From the NCBI RefSeq assembly GCF_000337615.1, contig NZ_AOII01000015.1:1-34399 (forward strand): a DNA stretch of 34,399 nucleotides, read 5' to 3'. This stretch comes from Natrinema pallidum DSM 3751. GTDB lineage: Archaea > Halobacteriota > Halobacteria > Halobacteriales > Natrialbaceae. Positions 26,145 through 33,489 of the stretch are shown here, one piece after another (positions within the stretch are counted from its first letter, which is position 1; the number at the start of each line of letters is the position of its first letter). Under the pieces are notes generated by a model. The model saw only the letters and a program-made list of their open reading frames with translations. It was not told the DNA's origin and did not search any database. Both the position numbers and the translations under genes were made by a program.

Positions 26145-26312
26145 GCTCAACAGTGTGCTACGCGCAAGCGACCTCGGTTTACGCCGTTGGATTTCCTCGG
26201 TCGCAAAAATCAGGTAAAATACCTCACTGCTCCCATCGTCGCGTCGAGTGAAACCACGATCTACTTCGCTTGCCGTGATACGTTGCCGCTCTTGCTCCGT
26301 CTATACAGAAGG

Positions 26313-26320
26313 TTTATATA
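26313..26320 (+). promoter_or_regulatory. TATA box for lipoprotein gene at 26344
   Basis: TTTATATA is centred 28 nt before ATG 26344. It is one of the clearest TATA boxes in the window. Confidence 0.62.
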
Positions 26321-26343
26321 TTCTTACAGAGATTGGTTTTTTG

Positions 26344-27075
26344 ATGAAAAGACGTGATTTACTCACGACATTTACAGGCTCGGCTCTCCTGCTTTCTGCT
26401 GGCTGTCTCTCGAACTCGTCACAATCTCGAGTTTGCGATGCTGTCGAGATTACCCGAGCGTCCGTCTCCGTGGACTACGGGTGTGGTGCCGGTCCACTCA
26501 GGTCCGGGAGTGTAGAGGGACAAGCAGGGGACTGCAACGAAGAACTAATCCTCGAAATGGTCGACGAGGACGAGACCATCGAGGAAGTTCCCTTCGAGAC
26601 CAATCACGGTCGGTGGTCGATCGGTTTCGGCGAGGGTCCAGGACAAGTACGGACGATTCCCAGTCCCGGCGACAAACGTGTACGGATTCGTGGCCCGGAG
26701 AGCGATATCCTTGCGTCGGAGCAACTCACCGTGTCTCACTATCTGGATGCGCCAACTGTCAATGTTTGGCGGCCCGAGTTCGAGCCTAAGACAGTGTCGG
26801 TCGGCGAGGACGTCACGGTAATATTCAGCATTGCAACGTTCGGTGCTGGGACGGCATTCACTGCCACACTCCTGGTCGACGGCGAAGCGGTAGAAACTCG
26901 CGACGGGAGAGTCGACAGTGGGGTAGACTGTCAACATGCCAGCGGCCCGGAGTACGAGTTCAGTTACACCTTCGAGGAACCGGGTGAGCACGAACTGGCG
27001 GGCAGAATCGCCGTCGACGGTTCCTCAAAGGAAGGTGAGACTAGGTCGATTGGAACGGTGACCGTGACCCAATGA
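26344..27075 (+). CDS. Tat lipoprotein of unknown function
   Basis: 243 residues. Twin arginines (KRRDLL, R3-R4) and a lipobox SAGC with Cys21 mark a Tat lipoprotein. The mature part has a Cys-containing segment (CDAVEITRASVSVDYGCGAG) and a C-terminal Ig-like/CARDB-like beta-sandwich (PKTVSVGEDVTVIFSIATFG, then FSYTFEEPGEHELAGRIAVD). No family is recognised. Its codon use and base composition are less GC-rich than the neighbouring ATP synthase genes, and it sits between a transposase remnant and a broken rhodopsin gene, so horizontal origin is plausible. The start ATG 26344 is fixed by the signal peptide and the TATA box. Confidence 0.78.
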   Translation: MKRRDLLTTFTGSALLLSAGCLSNSSQSRVCDAVEITRASVSVDYGCGAGPLRSGSVEGQAGDCNEELILEMVDEDETIEEVPFETNHGRWSIGFGEGPGQVRTIPSPGDKRVRIRGPESDILASEQLTVSHYLDAPTVNVWRPEFEPKTVSVGEDVTVIFSIATFGAGTAFTATLLVDGEAVETRDGRVDSGVDCQHASGPEYEFSYTFEEPGEHELAGRIAVDGSSKEGETRSIGTVTVTQ

Positions 27076-27088
27076 GTCAGGACACGAT

Positions 27089-27288
27089 ATGCTGCTCGTG
27101 TCGTGGGTCGCGTACTCGGTCATGTGGTTCGTCGGGGCCGAAGGACTCGGTATTCTTCCCAAAACTGGGAGACCGGGCGTTCGTGCTGCTCGAACTCTCC
27201 GCGAAGGTCGGATCGGGTTCGTGGTGCTCCGGAGCCACTCGGTGCTCAACGCTGCGAACATCGTGCGGGTGGGCGACGGCTCCGTAAG
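27089..27288 (+). pseudogene. microbial rhodopsin 3' remnant (helices F and G), two frameshifts
   Basis: Frame 1 (from 27089) reads LLVSWVAYSVMWFVGAEGLG then ILPK. The next frame reads KLGDRAFVLLELSAKVG (to about 27210). Frame 1 then resumes as GFVVLRSHSVLNAA. Put together this matches the end of helix F and helix G of haloarchaeal rhodopsins: bacteriorhodopsin reads WSAYPVVWLIGSEGAG and then DVSAKVGFGLILLRS. The retinal-binding lysine codon is 27204-27206 (LSAK). Shifts lie at the AAAA run near 27161-27164 and near 27210-27215. The usual helix-F proline is Ser (AYS), and the helix-G aspartate (bacteriorhodopsin D212) is Glu (GAA 27192-27194). Helices A-E are absent; the upstream lipoprotein gene stops at 27075. 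The gene is dead. Confidence 0.8.
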
Positions 27289-27404
27289 TTCCCCCCGCTT
27301 CTCCGCTCGGTACTTATACGACGGAACCACCACTGCGACCATCCGGACCGTCGAGGACGAGTTCGGCTGGTACCTCAAACACGTCTACGGGGTGACCAAG
27401 ACGG
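27289..27404 (+). other. coding-like scrap of unknown origin between two broken genes
   Basis: A TACTTATACGACG box at 27311-27323 looks like a promoter. It is followed in the first rhodopsin frame by ATIRTVEDEFGWYLKHVYGV (about 27333-27392), with strong GC at third codon positions, as in real haloarchaeal genes. No start codon precedes it in frame, and it runs into the acyl-CoA synthetase fragment at about 27405. It may be the first part of a gene whose remainder was deleted. I do not recognise the family. Confidence 0.35.
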
Positions 27405-27764
27405 GACCGCAAACAGGATATCATCGGTATCTTCGGTGGCGAGAACATCTCGAGCATCGAACTCGAGGACACGCTGTTCGATCACGAGGGGGTCGCGGAC
27501 GCGGCGGTGATCCCGGCACCGAGCGACGAGTGGGGCGAGACGCCGAAGACCTTCGTCGTGCCGTCGAACGGCGATCCGGCCGATCCGCCGGTGTCGGCCG
27601 ACGAGTTGACGGCGTTCATCCGCGAGCAACTCGCGGGCTACAAGGCTGTCCGCCGAATCGAGTACGTCGACGAGTTGCCGGCGACCGCGACTGGCAAGGT
27701 CCAAAAATACGAACTTCGCCAGGAGGAGTACGACGACGAAGAGCGGATGGTCGGACAGGGCTGA
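27405..27764 (+). pseudogene. acyl-CoA synthetase (AMP-forming) C-terminal fragment
   Basis: About 119 residues remain: DRKQDIIGIFGGENISSIEL, EDTLFDHEGVADAAVIPAPS, then DELPATATGKVQKYELRQEE. This is the mobile C-terminal domain of ANL-family acyl-CoA synthetases, including the hinge region (DRxKD) and the catalytic lysine of the TGKVQK motif. The ~400-residue N-terminal adenylation domain is missing, and a stop codon (27393-27395) lies in frame just before. The usual SGGEN has become FGGEN. With no start codon of its own it should be non-functional. Its intact C-terminus shows that a deletion joined it to the preceding scrap. Confidence 0.85.
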
Positions 27765-27884
27765 CGCTCGCGGCCGGCGGAGGGTAGGGACCGAACCCAA
27801 CTGCTTCGTGTCGCTACGGCCATCTATATAGGTCAGCATTCCTAACATAGCAACGGATTAGTACGTTTTGGCGGATGCTCGGGT

Positions 27885-29030
27885 ATGTCCGAGCCGACAG
27901 GGACGACACGACGCGCAGTGCTTTCGAGTGGGGCCGCCGCCGGGATCACCTCGCTGGCGGGCTGTCTGAGCGATTTTACCGGCGAGGGCGGCGGCCAGAC
28001 GTACACTGTTGGGTACGATGACTACGAAACGGATGTCGACACCGCCGCGTTTCCCACGGAGTTGCAGATCTATTGTGTCCAGACCGGGTGGTCAAACTGG
28101 GGGGCCGTCATGGAGGCGTTCGAAGACGAGTACGGGATCTCGCTGTACGACGCGCAGGGATCGTCCGGCGAGGCGCTCGAGGACATGCGCGCAAACGCAC
28201 GGAACCCGACCCATTCGGCGTACAACGGCGGCTACTCGTTCGGCCTCGAGGCGATGAACGACGAACTGACGACCGACTACAAGCCGGCCAACTGGGACGT
28301 CGTCCCCGACGATCTGAAGACCGACAACGGGCACGTGACCGCGACCCGACAGATGACGACCGCGGTGACGTACCGGGCGGACATCTACGAGGAGCGGGGC
28401 CTCGACGCGCCCGAGACGTGGGAGGACCTGAAACACCCCGACATCGCGAAGGATCTCGCCTTCACACCGCCGCATACCGCCAACGGACAGGCGTCCGCGC
28501 TGTCGGTCAATCGGGCCTACGGCGGCGATCTGGACGACCTCGATCCGGTCATCGAGTACCACGAGGAAATCGCCGACCATGGGGCGGACTTCCGGCGCAA
28601 CGTCGAGGGGCCGATGACCAGCGGCGAGATCTCGACCGTCGTCGAGTACGACTACACCGGGCTGAACCTCAAGTACAACAACGACGAGTTCGACGAGGAC
28701 CAGATCGAGGTCACGATCCTCGAGGGGCCCGACGGTGAACCGGGCGCGATGAGCGTCCCCTACGGCTACGCCCTCCTGCGGAACGCGCCCAACCCCGAGG
28801 CGGCGAAGTTGTTCATGGACTACGTCCTGACCGAGGACTGTCAGGAGCTGTTTTTCGACGCCTACGTCCGCCCGATCCGGGCGGACGAACTCGACCAGCC
28901 CGACGAGTTCCCCGACCAGTCGTCCTACGAGGCGGCGGGCTTTACCGTCGACCAGGAGACCCTCGTCGAGAAGCAGACCGACATCCAGGAGGAACTCGTC
29001 GACCGAACCCCGCTGCAGGGAGCCCAGTGA
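27885..29030 (+). CDS. ABC importer solute-binding lipoprotein (iron/thiamine/phosphonate-type)
   Basis: 381 residues. The Tat signal (RRAVL, R9-R10) and lipobox LAGC (Cys27) place it on the outer face of the membrane. The mature protein is a type II periplasmic binding protein: LQIYCVQTGWSNWGAVMEAF, MTTAVTYRADIYEERGLDAP then ETWEDLKHPD, and GAMSVPYGYALLRNAPNPEA. The last is the VP..G.a......p...A..f..f pattern of iron, spermidine, thiamine and 2-aminoethylphosphonate binders. The substrate cannot be fixed. It heads an operon with two permeases and an ATPase (27885-32023). A CTATATAGG box at about 27823 and GGATTAGTA at 27855-27863 are both possible promoters. Confidence 0.87.
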   Translation: MSEPTGTTRRAVLSSGAAAGITSLAGCLSDFTGEGGGQTYTVGYDDYETDVDTAAFPTELQIYCVQTGWSNWGAVMEAFEDEYGISLYDAQGSSGEALEDMRANARNPTHSAYNGGYSFGLEAMNDELTTDYKPANWDVVPDDLKTDNGHVTATRQMTTAVTYRADIYEERGLDAPETWEDLKHPDIAKDLAFTPPHTANGQASALSVNRAYGGDLDDLDPVIEYHEEIADHGADFRRNVEGPMTSGEISTVVEYDYTGLNLKYNNDEFDEDQIEVTILEGPDGEPGAMSVPYGYALLRNAPNPEAAKLFMDYVLTEDCQELFFDAYVRPIRADELDQPDEFPDQSSYEAAGFTVDQETLVEKQTDIQEELVDRTPLQGAQ

Positions 29031-29036
29031 TCGCGG

Positions 29037-29960
29037 ATGTCGGTCCGGAAATCGGCGACGGCGTCGGTCCGTCGAATCGCGACGCTCGCGTCGACGACTG
29101 CCCGTCCGACGACCGAACGCGAGCGCGAGCGCCGGCGGATCGCGGTCCTCTGTCTCCCCTTCTTCGCGCTGGCGATCGTAGCGGGGTTCGTCCCGCTGGC
29201 GATGCTCGTCCGGATCAGCTTCGCGGAGGACACGATCTGGATGGTGGGCTGGTCGTTCGGGGCCTGGGAGACGCTCGCGACGACCCCGGCGTACCGGCGG
29301 GTCGCCTGGAACACGCTGTGGTTCGTCGGGCTGGCGACGGCAGTCAGCGTCGCGCTCGGGGTCGCCGTCGCACACGCCCTCGAGAAGTACGACTTGCCGG
29401 CGGAGCGGGTCGTCGTCGCGGCGGTGTCGTTCCCGATCGCGCTGCCGGGGATCGTCGTCGCCTACCTCATCACGGTCTTGCTCGGCAACCAGGGAGTGGT
29501 CACCAACGCGATCGCGACCGTGACCGGTGCGAGCGCACTCGATCTCGCGAGCGCGACGGCGATCACCGGCCTCTTTCTGGGCTACGTCTACTCGCTGTTG
29601 CCGCGGGCGACGATGGTGCTTCGGGGGACCTACGCGGCGGTCAACACACAGGCCGAGGAGGCGGCCCGCGCGCTCGGTGCCAGCCGCTGGGAGACGTTCT
29701 ATCACGTGACGCTCCCCGAGATCAGGCCGGGCATCGCCGCCGCCGCGATCCTCACCTTCCGCTCCGGCCTCGCGATCTTCGGGACGGTACTCATCCTTCA
29801 GAGTCATCAGGTGGTCACGCTGCAAATACACAACGAGATCAGCGTCGGCTCGTACGCCCCGGACGTGGCGGCCGCGATCGGACTCGTCTACGTGGTCTTC
29901 ATCGTCGCGTTCACGTTCGTCGGGCTGCGGTTCGTCGACGACGACGCGGTGGAGGTCTGA
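29037..29960 (+). CDS. ABC transporter permease (subunit 1)
   Basis: 307 residues with six hydrophobic segments (for example VLCLPFFALAIVAGFVPLAM near 36-55 and VSFPIALPGIVVAYLITVLL near 125-145). The EAA loop that contacts the ATPase is EEAARALGASRWETFYHVTL, with the conserved EAA---G pattern, near residue 207. It belongs to the binding-protein-dependent permease family (CysTW/PotBC/AfuB type). The start ATG 29037 is seven bases after the stop of the binding-protein gene. It pairs with the next permease. Confidence 0.9.
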   Translation: MSVRKSATASVRRIATLASTTARPTTERERERRRIAVLCLPFFALAIVAGFVPLAMLVRISFAEDTIWMVGWSFGAWETLATTPAYRRVAWNTLWFVGLATAVSVALGVAVAHALEKYDLPAERVVVAAVSFPIALPGIVVAYLITVLLGNQGVVTNAIATVTGASALDLASATAITGLFLGYVYSLLPRATMVLRGTYAAVNTQAEEAARALGASRWETFYHVTLPEIRPGIAAAAILTFRSGLAIFGTVLILQSHQVVTLQIHNEISVGSYAPDVAAAIGLVYVVFIVAFTFVGLRFVDDDAVEV

Positions 29961-29961
29961 G

Positions 29962-30924
29962 ATGACCGGGGACACGTCACCGCGAGCGGACGACGGCTCG
30001 ACCGCGGTCGAGAACGTGGACACCGTGGCCGTCGCCGCGTCGACGACTGGTTCCGACGGTGGCTCGGTAACGGCAGCCCGGAACCGCCGCTGGTCGTGGG
30101 CCGGCAGGGCCCTCTCGACGCTGTTCGGTCGTCCGATCGTCACCGGCATCGTCGCCATCGTGACCGCATTCCTGACGGTGCCGGTACTCGTCGCGTTCGT
30201 CTCCTCGTTCGCGGAGAGCGGCAGCGGCGTCCTGCCCACGGGATTCGTCACGCTCGATCACTGGCGGCAGGTCCTCGGGTTCGGCGAGTACGGCGTCCGA
30301 CAGAACGCGATCCCTGGGCTGACCTACAGCCTCCTGATCGCGACCGGCGGGATGATCCTGAACGTCTTGGTCGGCGTTCCGATCGCGTACGCGCTCGCGC
30401 GATACGACTTCTACGCTCGGAACTGGATCAACACGTTCGCGATATTGCCGCTCGTACCGGGACTGATCCTCGGGATCGCCTTCATCCAGACCTACCCCGA
30501 ACACGGGCGATCGTCACTAGGACTGCTCGCCGGCTACTGTCTGCTCAAATCGCCCTACATGGTGTTGACCGTGCAGAGTTCGTTCCAGTCGATGGATCTG
30601 GTCCGCCTCGAGGAGAGCGCCCGATCGCTTGGGGCCTCGTGGCCCCGAGCCGTCCTCACCGTTATCGTCCCCCAGGCAAGACGCGGAATCGTCGCCGGCG
30701 CGATCATCACCTGGACGCTCGCGGCCGCGGAGTTCAACTTCACGCACAAGGTCGCCAGCGGTAGCCCCGATCCGTTCGCGATGTTTCTCTATCGCAACAT
30801 CGCGACCAATGCCTCGTACCTGCAGTCGGCGGCGGCGGTGTCCGTCTACTTCCTGATCGTCGTGGCCGCGATCGTTGTCCTGCAACTGCTCGGCAAACGA
30901 GGGTTCTCGACCGCACACCAATGA
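29962..30924 (+). CDS. ABC transporter permease (subunit 2)
   Basis: 320 residues. A polar N-terminal stretch of ~45 residues precedes six hydrophobic helices (IVTGIVAIVTAFLTVPVLVA at about 55-74). The EAA loop is LEESARSLGASWPRAVLTVI near residue 215. It is the second half of the heterodimeric channel. The start is one base after the previous stop. Its stop TGA (30922-30924) overlaps the ATG of a 28-codon mini-ORF. Confidence 0.9.
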   Translation: MTGDTSPRADDGSTAVENVDTVAVAASTTGSDGGSVTAARNRRWSWAGRALSTLFGRPIVTGIVAIVTAFLTVPVLVAFVSSFAESGSGVLPTGFVTLDHWRQVLGFGEYGVRQNAIPGLTYSLLIATGGMILNVLVGVPIAYALARYDFYARNWINTFAILPLVPGLILGIAFIQTYPEHGRSSLGLLAGYCLLKSPYMVLTVQSSFQSMDLVRLEESARSLGASWPRAVLTVIVPQARRGIVAGAIITWTLAAAEFNFTHKVASGSPDPFAMFLYRNIATNASYLQSAAAVSVYFLIVVAAIVVLQLLGKRGFSTAHQ

Positions 30925-31007
30925 GACACGCTCCGACGGAGAGACGGCGTCGAATCGCTCGCACACCGATCGACCGGCTCGCACTCGAGGGGGGTGAGCG
31001 CCCGTGA
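30921..31007 (+). CDS. 28-residue mini-ORF linking permease and ATPase genes
   Basis: An open frame of 28 codons starts in the ATGA overlap with permease 2 and ends at TGA 31005-31007, overlapping the GTG start of the ATPase gene (GTGA). The peptide is basic (MRHAPTERRRRIARTPIDRL, then ALEGGERP). Its last codons contain the purine-rich GAGGGGGGTGA that acts as the ribosome binding site of the ATPase gene. It may be a coupling device that carries ribosomes across the gap, or a small protein. Without comparison to relatives I cannot tell. Confidence 0.35.
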   Translation: MRHAPTERRRRIARTPIDRLALEGGERP

Positions 31008-32023
31008 GCGACGTCACCCTCGAGTCACTGACGAAGGCCTACGGCGACGAGGTGGCCGTCGACGGGATCGATCTGACGATCCGGGACGGCGAGATCCTCG
31101 GGGTCGTTGGCCCCTCGGGCTGTGGAAAGACGACGACGTTGCGGACCATCGCCGGCTTCGAGACGCCGACGCAGGGCCGGGTGCTGTTCGACGGGGTCGA
31201 CGTGACACACGTCCCACCCGAAGAGCGGAACGTCGGGTTGGTCTTTCAGTCCTACGCCCTGTTCGACACCATGACCGTCCGCGAAAACGTCGCGTTCGGG
31301 CCGAAGATGCACGGAGTCCCGAAGGCCGAGCGCCGGAAGCGGGCCGACGAACTGCTCGCCATGCTCGACATCGCCGAGTTGGCCGACCGGCGGCCGACGA
31401 CGCTGTCCGGCGGCCAGCAACAGCGGGTCGGCCTCGCGCGAGCGCTCGCGATCGAACCTCACGTCCTCCTGCTCGACGAGCCGATGACGGGGTTAGACGC
31501 CGAACTCAAGACCCGGCTGCGCGACGAGATCGGCGGCCTGCTGGCCGACCTCGAGGTGACCGCCCTCTACGTCACCCACGACCAGGAGGAGGCGATGGCG
31601 ATGTGCGATCGGATCGCGGTCCTGGCTGACGGCACGCTCGAGCAGGTGGGCCCGCCCGCGGAGATCTACCGCCGGCCTGCCAACCCCTTCGTCGCGAACT
31701 TCGTCGGGAGTTCGACCCTGCTCGAGGGCGTCGCCGAGAACGGCCGCGTCGATCTGGGCTTTACCGAACTGCCCGTGGCGGCCGAGACGAACGGTTCGGT
31801 CCGGATCGCGGCCCGGCCCGCCGCCTTCGAACTCGGTTCGGGGCCGCTCGAGGCCGACGTGGCGGACGTGACGTACCTCGGGGACCGAACCCGGCTCACG
31901 GCGACGCTCCCCGACGACACGACGGTGACGCTCCACGCCGACGGGATCGACGGCTACCGGGTCGGCGACTCGGTCCCGCTCTCGATCGACGAACAGCGGG
32001 TCCACGTTCTCGAGACGGATTGA
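31004..32023 (+). CDS. ABC transporter ATP-binding protein
   Basis: 339 residues from a GTG start. Walker A is GPSGCGKTT (36-44), the signature is LSGGQ (134-138), Walker B is LLLDEP (D158, E159), and the switch histidine is in YVTHDQEEAM. The ~100-residue C-terminal part is a TOBE-type regulatory domain (VRIAARPAAFELGSGPLEAD and DVTYLGDRTRLTATLPDD), typical of PotA/FbpC/MalK-like importers. It powers the import system encoded upstream. The GTG is preceded by a GGGGGGTGA ribosome binding site at about 30991-30999, unusual in this mostly leaderless genome. Confidence 0.93.
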   Translation: MSDVTLESLTKAYGDEVAVDGIDLTIRDGEILGVVGPSGCGKTTTLRTIAGFETPTQGRVLFDGVDVTHVPPEERNVGLVFQSYALFDTMTVRENVAFGPKMHGVPKAERRKRADELLAMLDIAELADRRPTTLSGGQQQRVGLARALAIEPHVLLLDEPMTGLDAELKTRLRDEIGGLLADLEVTALYVTHDQEEAMAMCDRIAVLADGTLEQVGPPAEIYRRPANPFVANFVGSSTLLEGVAENGRVDLGFTELPVAAETNGSVRIAARPAAFELGSGPLEADVADVTYLGDRTRLTATLPDDTTVTLHADGIDGYRVGDSVPLSIDEQRVHVLETD

Positions 32024-32052
32024 CGACCGACGATAGCACCGGCCACTGTACG

Positions 32053-32328
32053 CTACGTGCGTCGATCGCCCCACTCATCGCGGTCGTCGCGGTCGACCCC
32101 TGCTGGCCGGCCGTCTCGCGCGTCGGGCTCGCGGTGAGCGCCCCATTCCGCGGCCGTGTCATCGTCGGCGGCGCGGGTCGGTTCGCGGCCGCCGCGCTCC
32201 TTTGCGATCCGCTCCGCTTCCGCTCGATCGACCACGGTCGGGGCCGACGTTTCCTGACTGATCGCCAGCCAGAGGACGAACGGCACAGCCAGGAGCGCGA
32301 GGACGACGAGTCCGAGAACGACGGACAT
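32053..32328 (-). CDS. small single-TM membrane protein
   Basis: 91 residues. One N-terminal TM helix (VVLGLVVLALLAVPFVLWLA, residues 3-22) is followed by a charged cytoplasmic tail of ~65 residues rich in Arg/Asp/Glu (EAERIAKERGGREPTRAADD). No family is recognised. I chose ATG 32328, directly before the TM helix, over an in-frame ATG at 32358. The gene is antiparallel to its neighbours and divergent from the zinc-ribbon gene, with which it may share the AT-rich box at 32362-32370. Confidence 0.62.
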   Translation of the reverse strand: MSVVLGLVVLALLAVPFVLWLAISQETSAPTVVDRAEAERIAKERGGREPTRAADDDTAAEWGAHREPDARDGRPAGVDRDDRDEWGDRRT

Positions 32329-32361
32329 AGTGTGGTGACTACTCGAGATGCCAGTCACAAA

Positions 32362-32370
32362 GATTTTATG
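32362..32370 (+). promoter_or_regulatory. TATA box for zinc-ribbon gene
   Basis: GATTTTATG is centred 27 nt before ATG 32393. Read on the other strand (CATAAAATC) it could also serve the divergent membrane-protein gene. Confidence 0.5.
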
Positions 32371-32392
32371 AGCTGACAGGAGATGGGGGACT

Positions 32393-32596
32393 ATGAGAGA
32401 CGACGAGCACGGCTGTCCGAAGTGCGGTCACACGGAGACGGAGATCGACGAAATCTCGACGACGGGGAGCGGTCTCTCCAAGATGTTCGACATCCAAAAC
32501 AGGCGTTTCCACGTCGTGAGCTGTACGAACTGCGGCTACTCGGAACTCTACAAGGGTCAGTCGTCGGGCGATATGGTCGACCTGTTCCTCGGTTGA
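32393..32596 (+). CDS. zinc-ribbon nucleic-acid-binding-like protein
   Basis: 67 residues. Two CxxC knuckles, C8/C11 (CPKCG) and C44/C47 (CTNCG), frame a 32-residue loop (DEISTTGSGLSKMFDIQNRR). The pattern CPKCG...F.vvsC..CGYtE.Y matches the small zinc-ribbon family annotated as predicted nucleic-acid-binding proteins (COG3478-like). The role is unknown. The TATA box fits a leaderless start. Confidence 0.84.
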   Translation: MRDDEHGCPKCGHTETEIDEISTTGSGLSKMFDIQNRRFHVVSCTNCGYSELYKGQSSGDMVDLFLG

Positions 32597-32662
32597 GTAG
32601 CCTCCTCGAGAGCGACCCGCTGCCGTCGATTTCCCACGTCTCGAGCGCGAGCGATGCGCGGA

Positions 32663-32680
32663 AACTGTAAACAGTTATCC
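32663..32680 (+). promoter_or_regulatory. palindrome overlapping the atpD promoter
   Basis: AACTGT-AA-ACAGTT (32663-32676) is a 6-2-6 inverted repeat directly followed by the AT-rich ATC. It lies 30-44 nt upstream of ATG 32707, where the BRE and TATA of a leaderless promoter should be. It could be an operator or the promoter element itself. Confidence 0.45.
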
Positions 32681-32706
32681 GACTGGGCCCGCTATCCCCC
32701 CACAAG

Positions 32707-33435
32707 ATGGCCAACGACGTCAAGCCCACCCGCAAGAACTTGATGGCGATCGAGGATCGCATCGAGCTCTCCGAGCGGGGTCACGGCACGCTCGAGAAGA
32801 AACGCGACGGGCTGATCATGGAGTTCATGGACATTCTGGACAAGGCCCAGGACGTCCGCGGTGACCTCGCGCAGGACTACGAGGACGCCCAGAAGAAGAT
32901 CAACATGGCCCGCGCGATGGAGGGTGACGTCGCCGTCCGCGGTGCCGCATCGGCGCTGCAGGAACACCCCGAGATCACCACCGAGTCCAAGAACATCATG
33001 GGCGTCGTCGTCCCGCAGATCGAATCCTCGCGGGTCTCCAAGAGCCTCGAGCAGCGCGGCTACGGGATCATGGGCACCTCCGCCCGCATCGACGAGGCCG
33101 CCGAGGCCTACGAGGACCTCCTGGAGAGCATCATCCTCGCCGCCGAGGTCGAGACGGCGATGAAGAAGATGCTCCGGGAGATCGAGACCACGAAGCGCCG
33201 CGTCAACGCCCTCGAGTTCAAGCTCCTGCCCGAACTCTACGAGAACCAGGAGTACATCGAGCAGAAACTCGAGGAACAGGAACGCGAGGAGACGTTCCGC
33301 CTGAAGAAGATCAAGGAAAAGAAGGAAGCCGAGGAGAAGGCGGAACGAGAGGCCGAGCGGGCAGCCGAGGAGGAGGCGGCACTCGAGGACGCACAGCCGG
33401 AGACCGCCGCGCAGTCGCCCGCGGCCAACCAGTAA
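32707..33435 (+). CDS. atpD: A-type ATP synthase subunit D (central shaft)
   Basis: 242 residues. The N- and C-terminal helices form the rotor coiled coil, with landmarks [20 protein letters not shown] at the start and [20 protein letters not shown] near residues 161-180. The family signature R.NALE (KRRVNALE) is intact. After about residue 205 comes a charged Glu/Lys/Ala-rich tail ([20 protein letters not shown]) that is long for the family but common in haloarchaea. It transmits rotation between the AB head and the membrane ring. It lies 7 kb beyond atpB with its own promoter. Confidence 0.95.
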   Translation: MANDVKPTRKNLMAIEDRIELSERGHGTLEKKRDGLIMEFMDILDKAQDVRGDLAQDYEDAQKKINMARAMEGDVAVRGAASALQEHPEITTESKNIMGVVVPQIESSRVSKSLEQRGYGIMGTSARIDEAAEAYEDLLESIILAAEVETAMKKMLREIETTKRRVNALEFKLLPELYENQEYIEQKLEEQEREETFRLKKIKEKKEAEEKAEREAERAAEEEAALEDAQPETAAQSPAANQ

Positions 33436-33489
33436 GGCGGACCGTCCCATCGTCGAACGACCAGCCAGCCACCTGCACAGTCACTCCCG

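Noticed and set aside
27025..27378. 117-residue minus-strand frame over the rhodopsin remnant
   Set aside because: It has no recognisable domain. The plus strand explains the sequence as a rhodopsin helix F-G fragment.
28092..30251. 719-residue minus-strand open frame
   Set aside because: It is antisense to the ABC binding protein and permease genes and rich in Arg/Asp, typical of a shadow frame.
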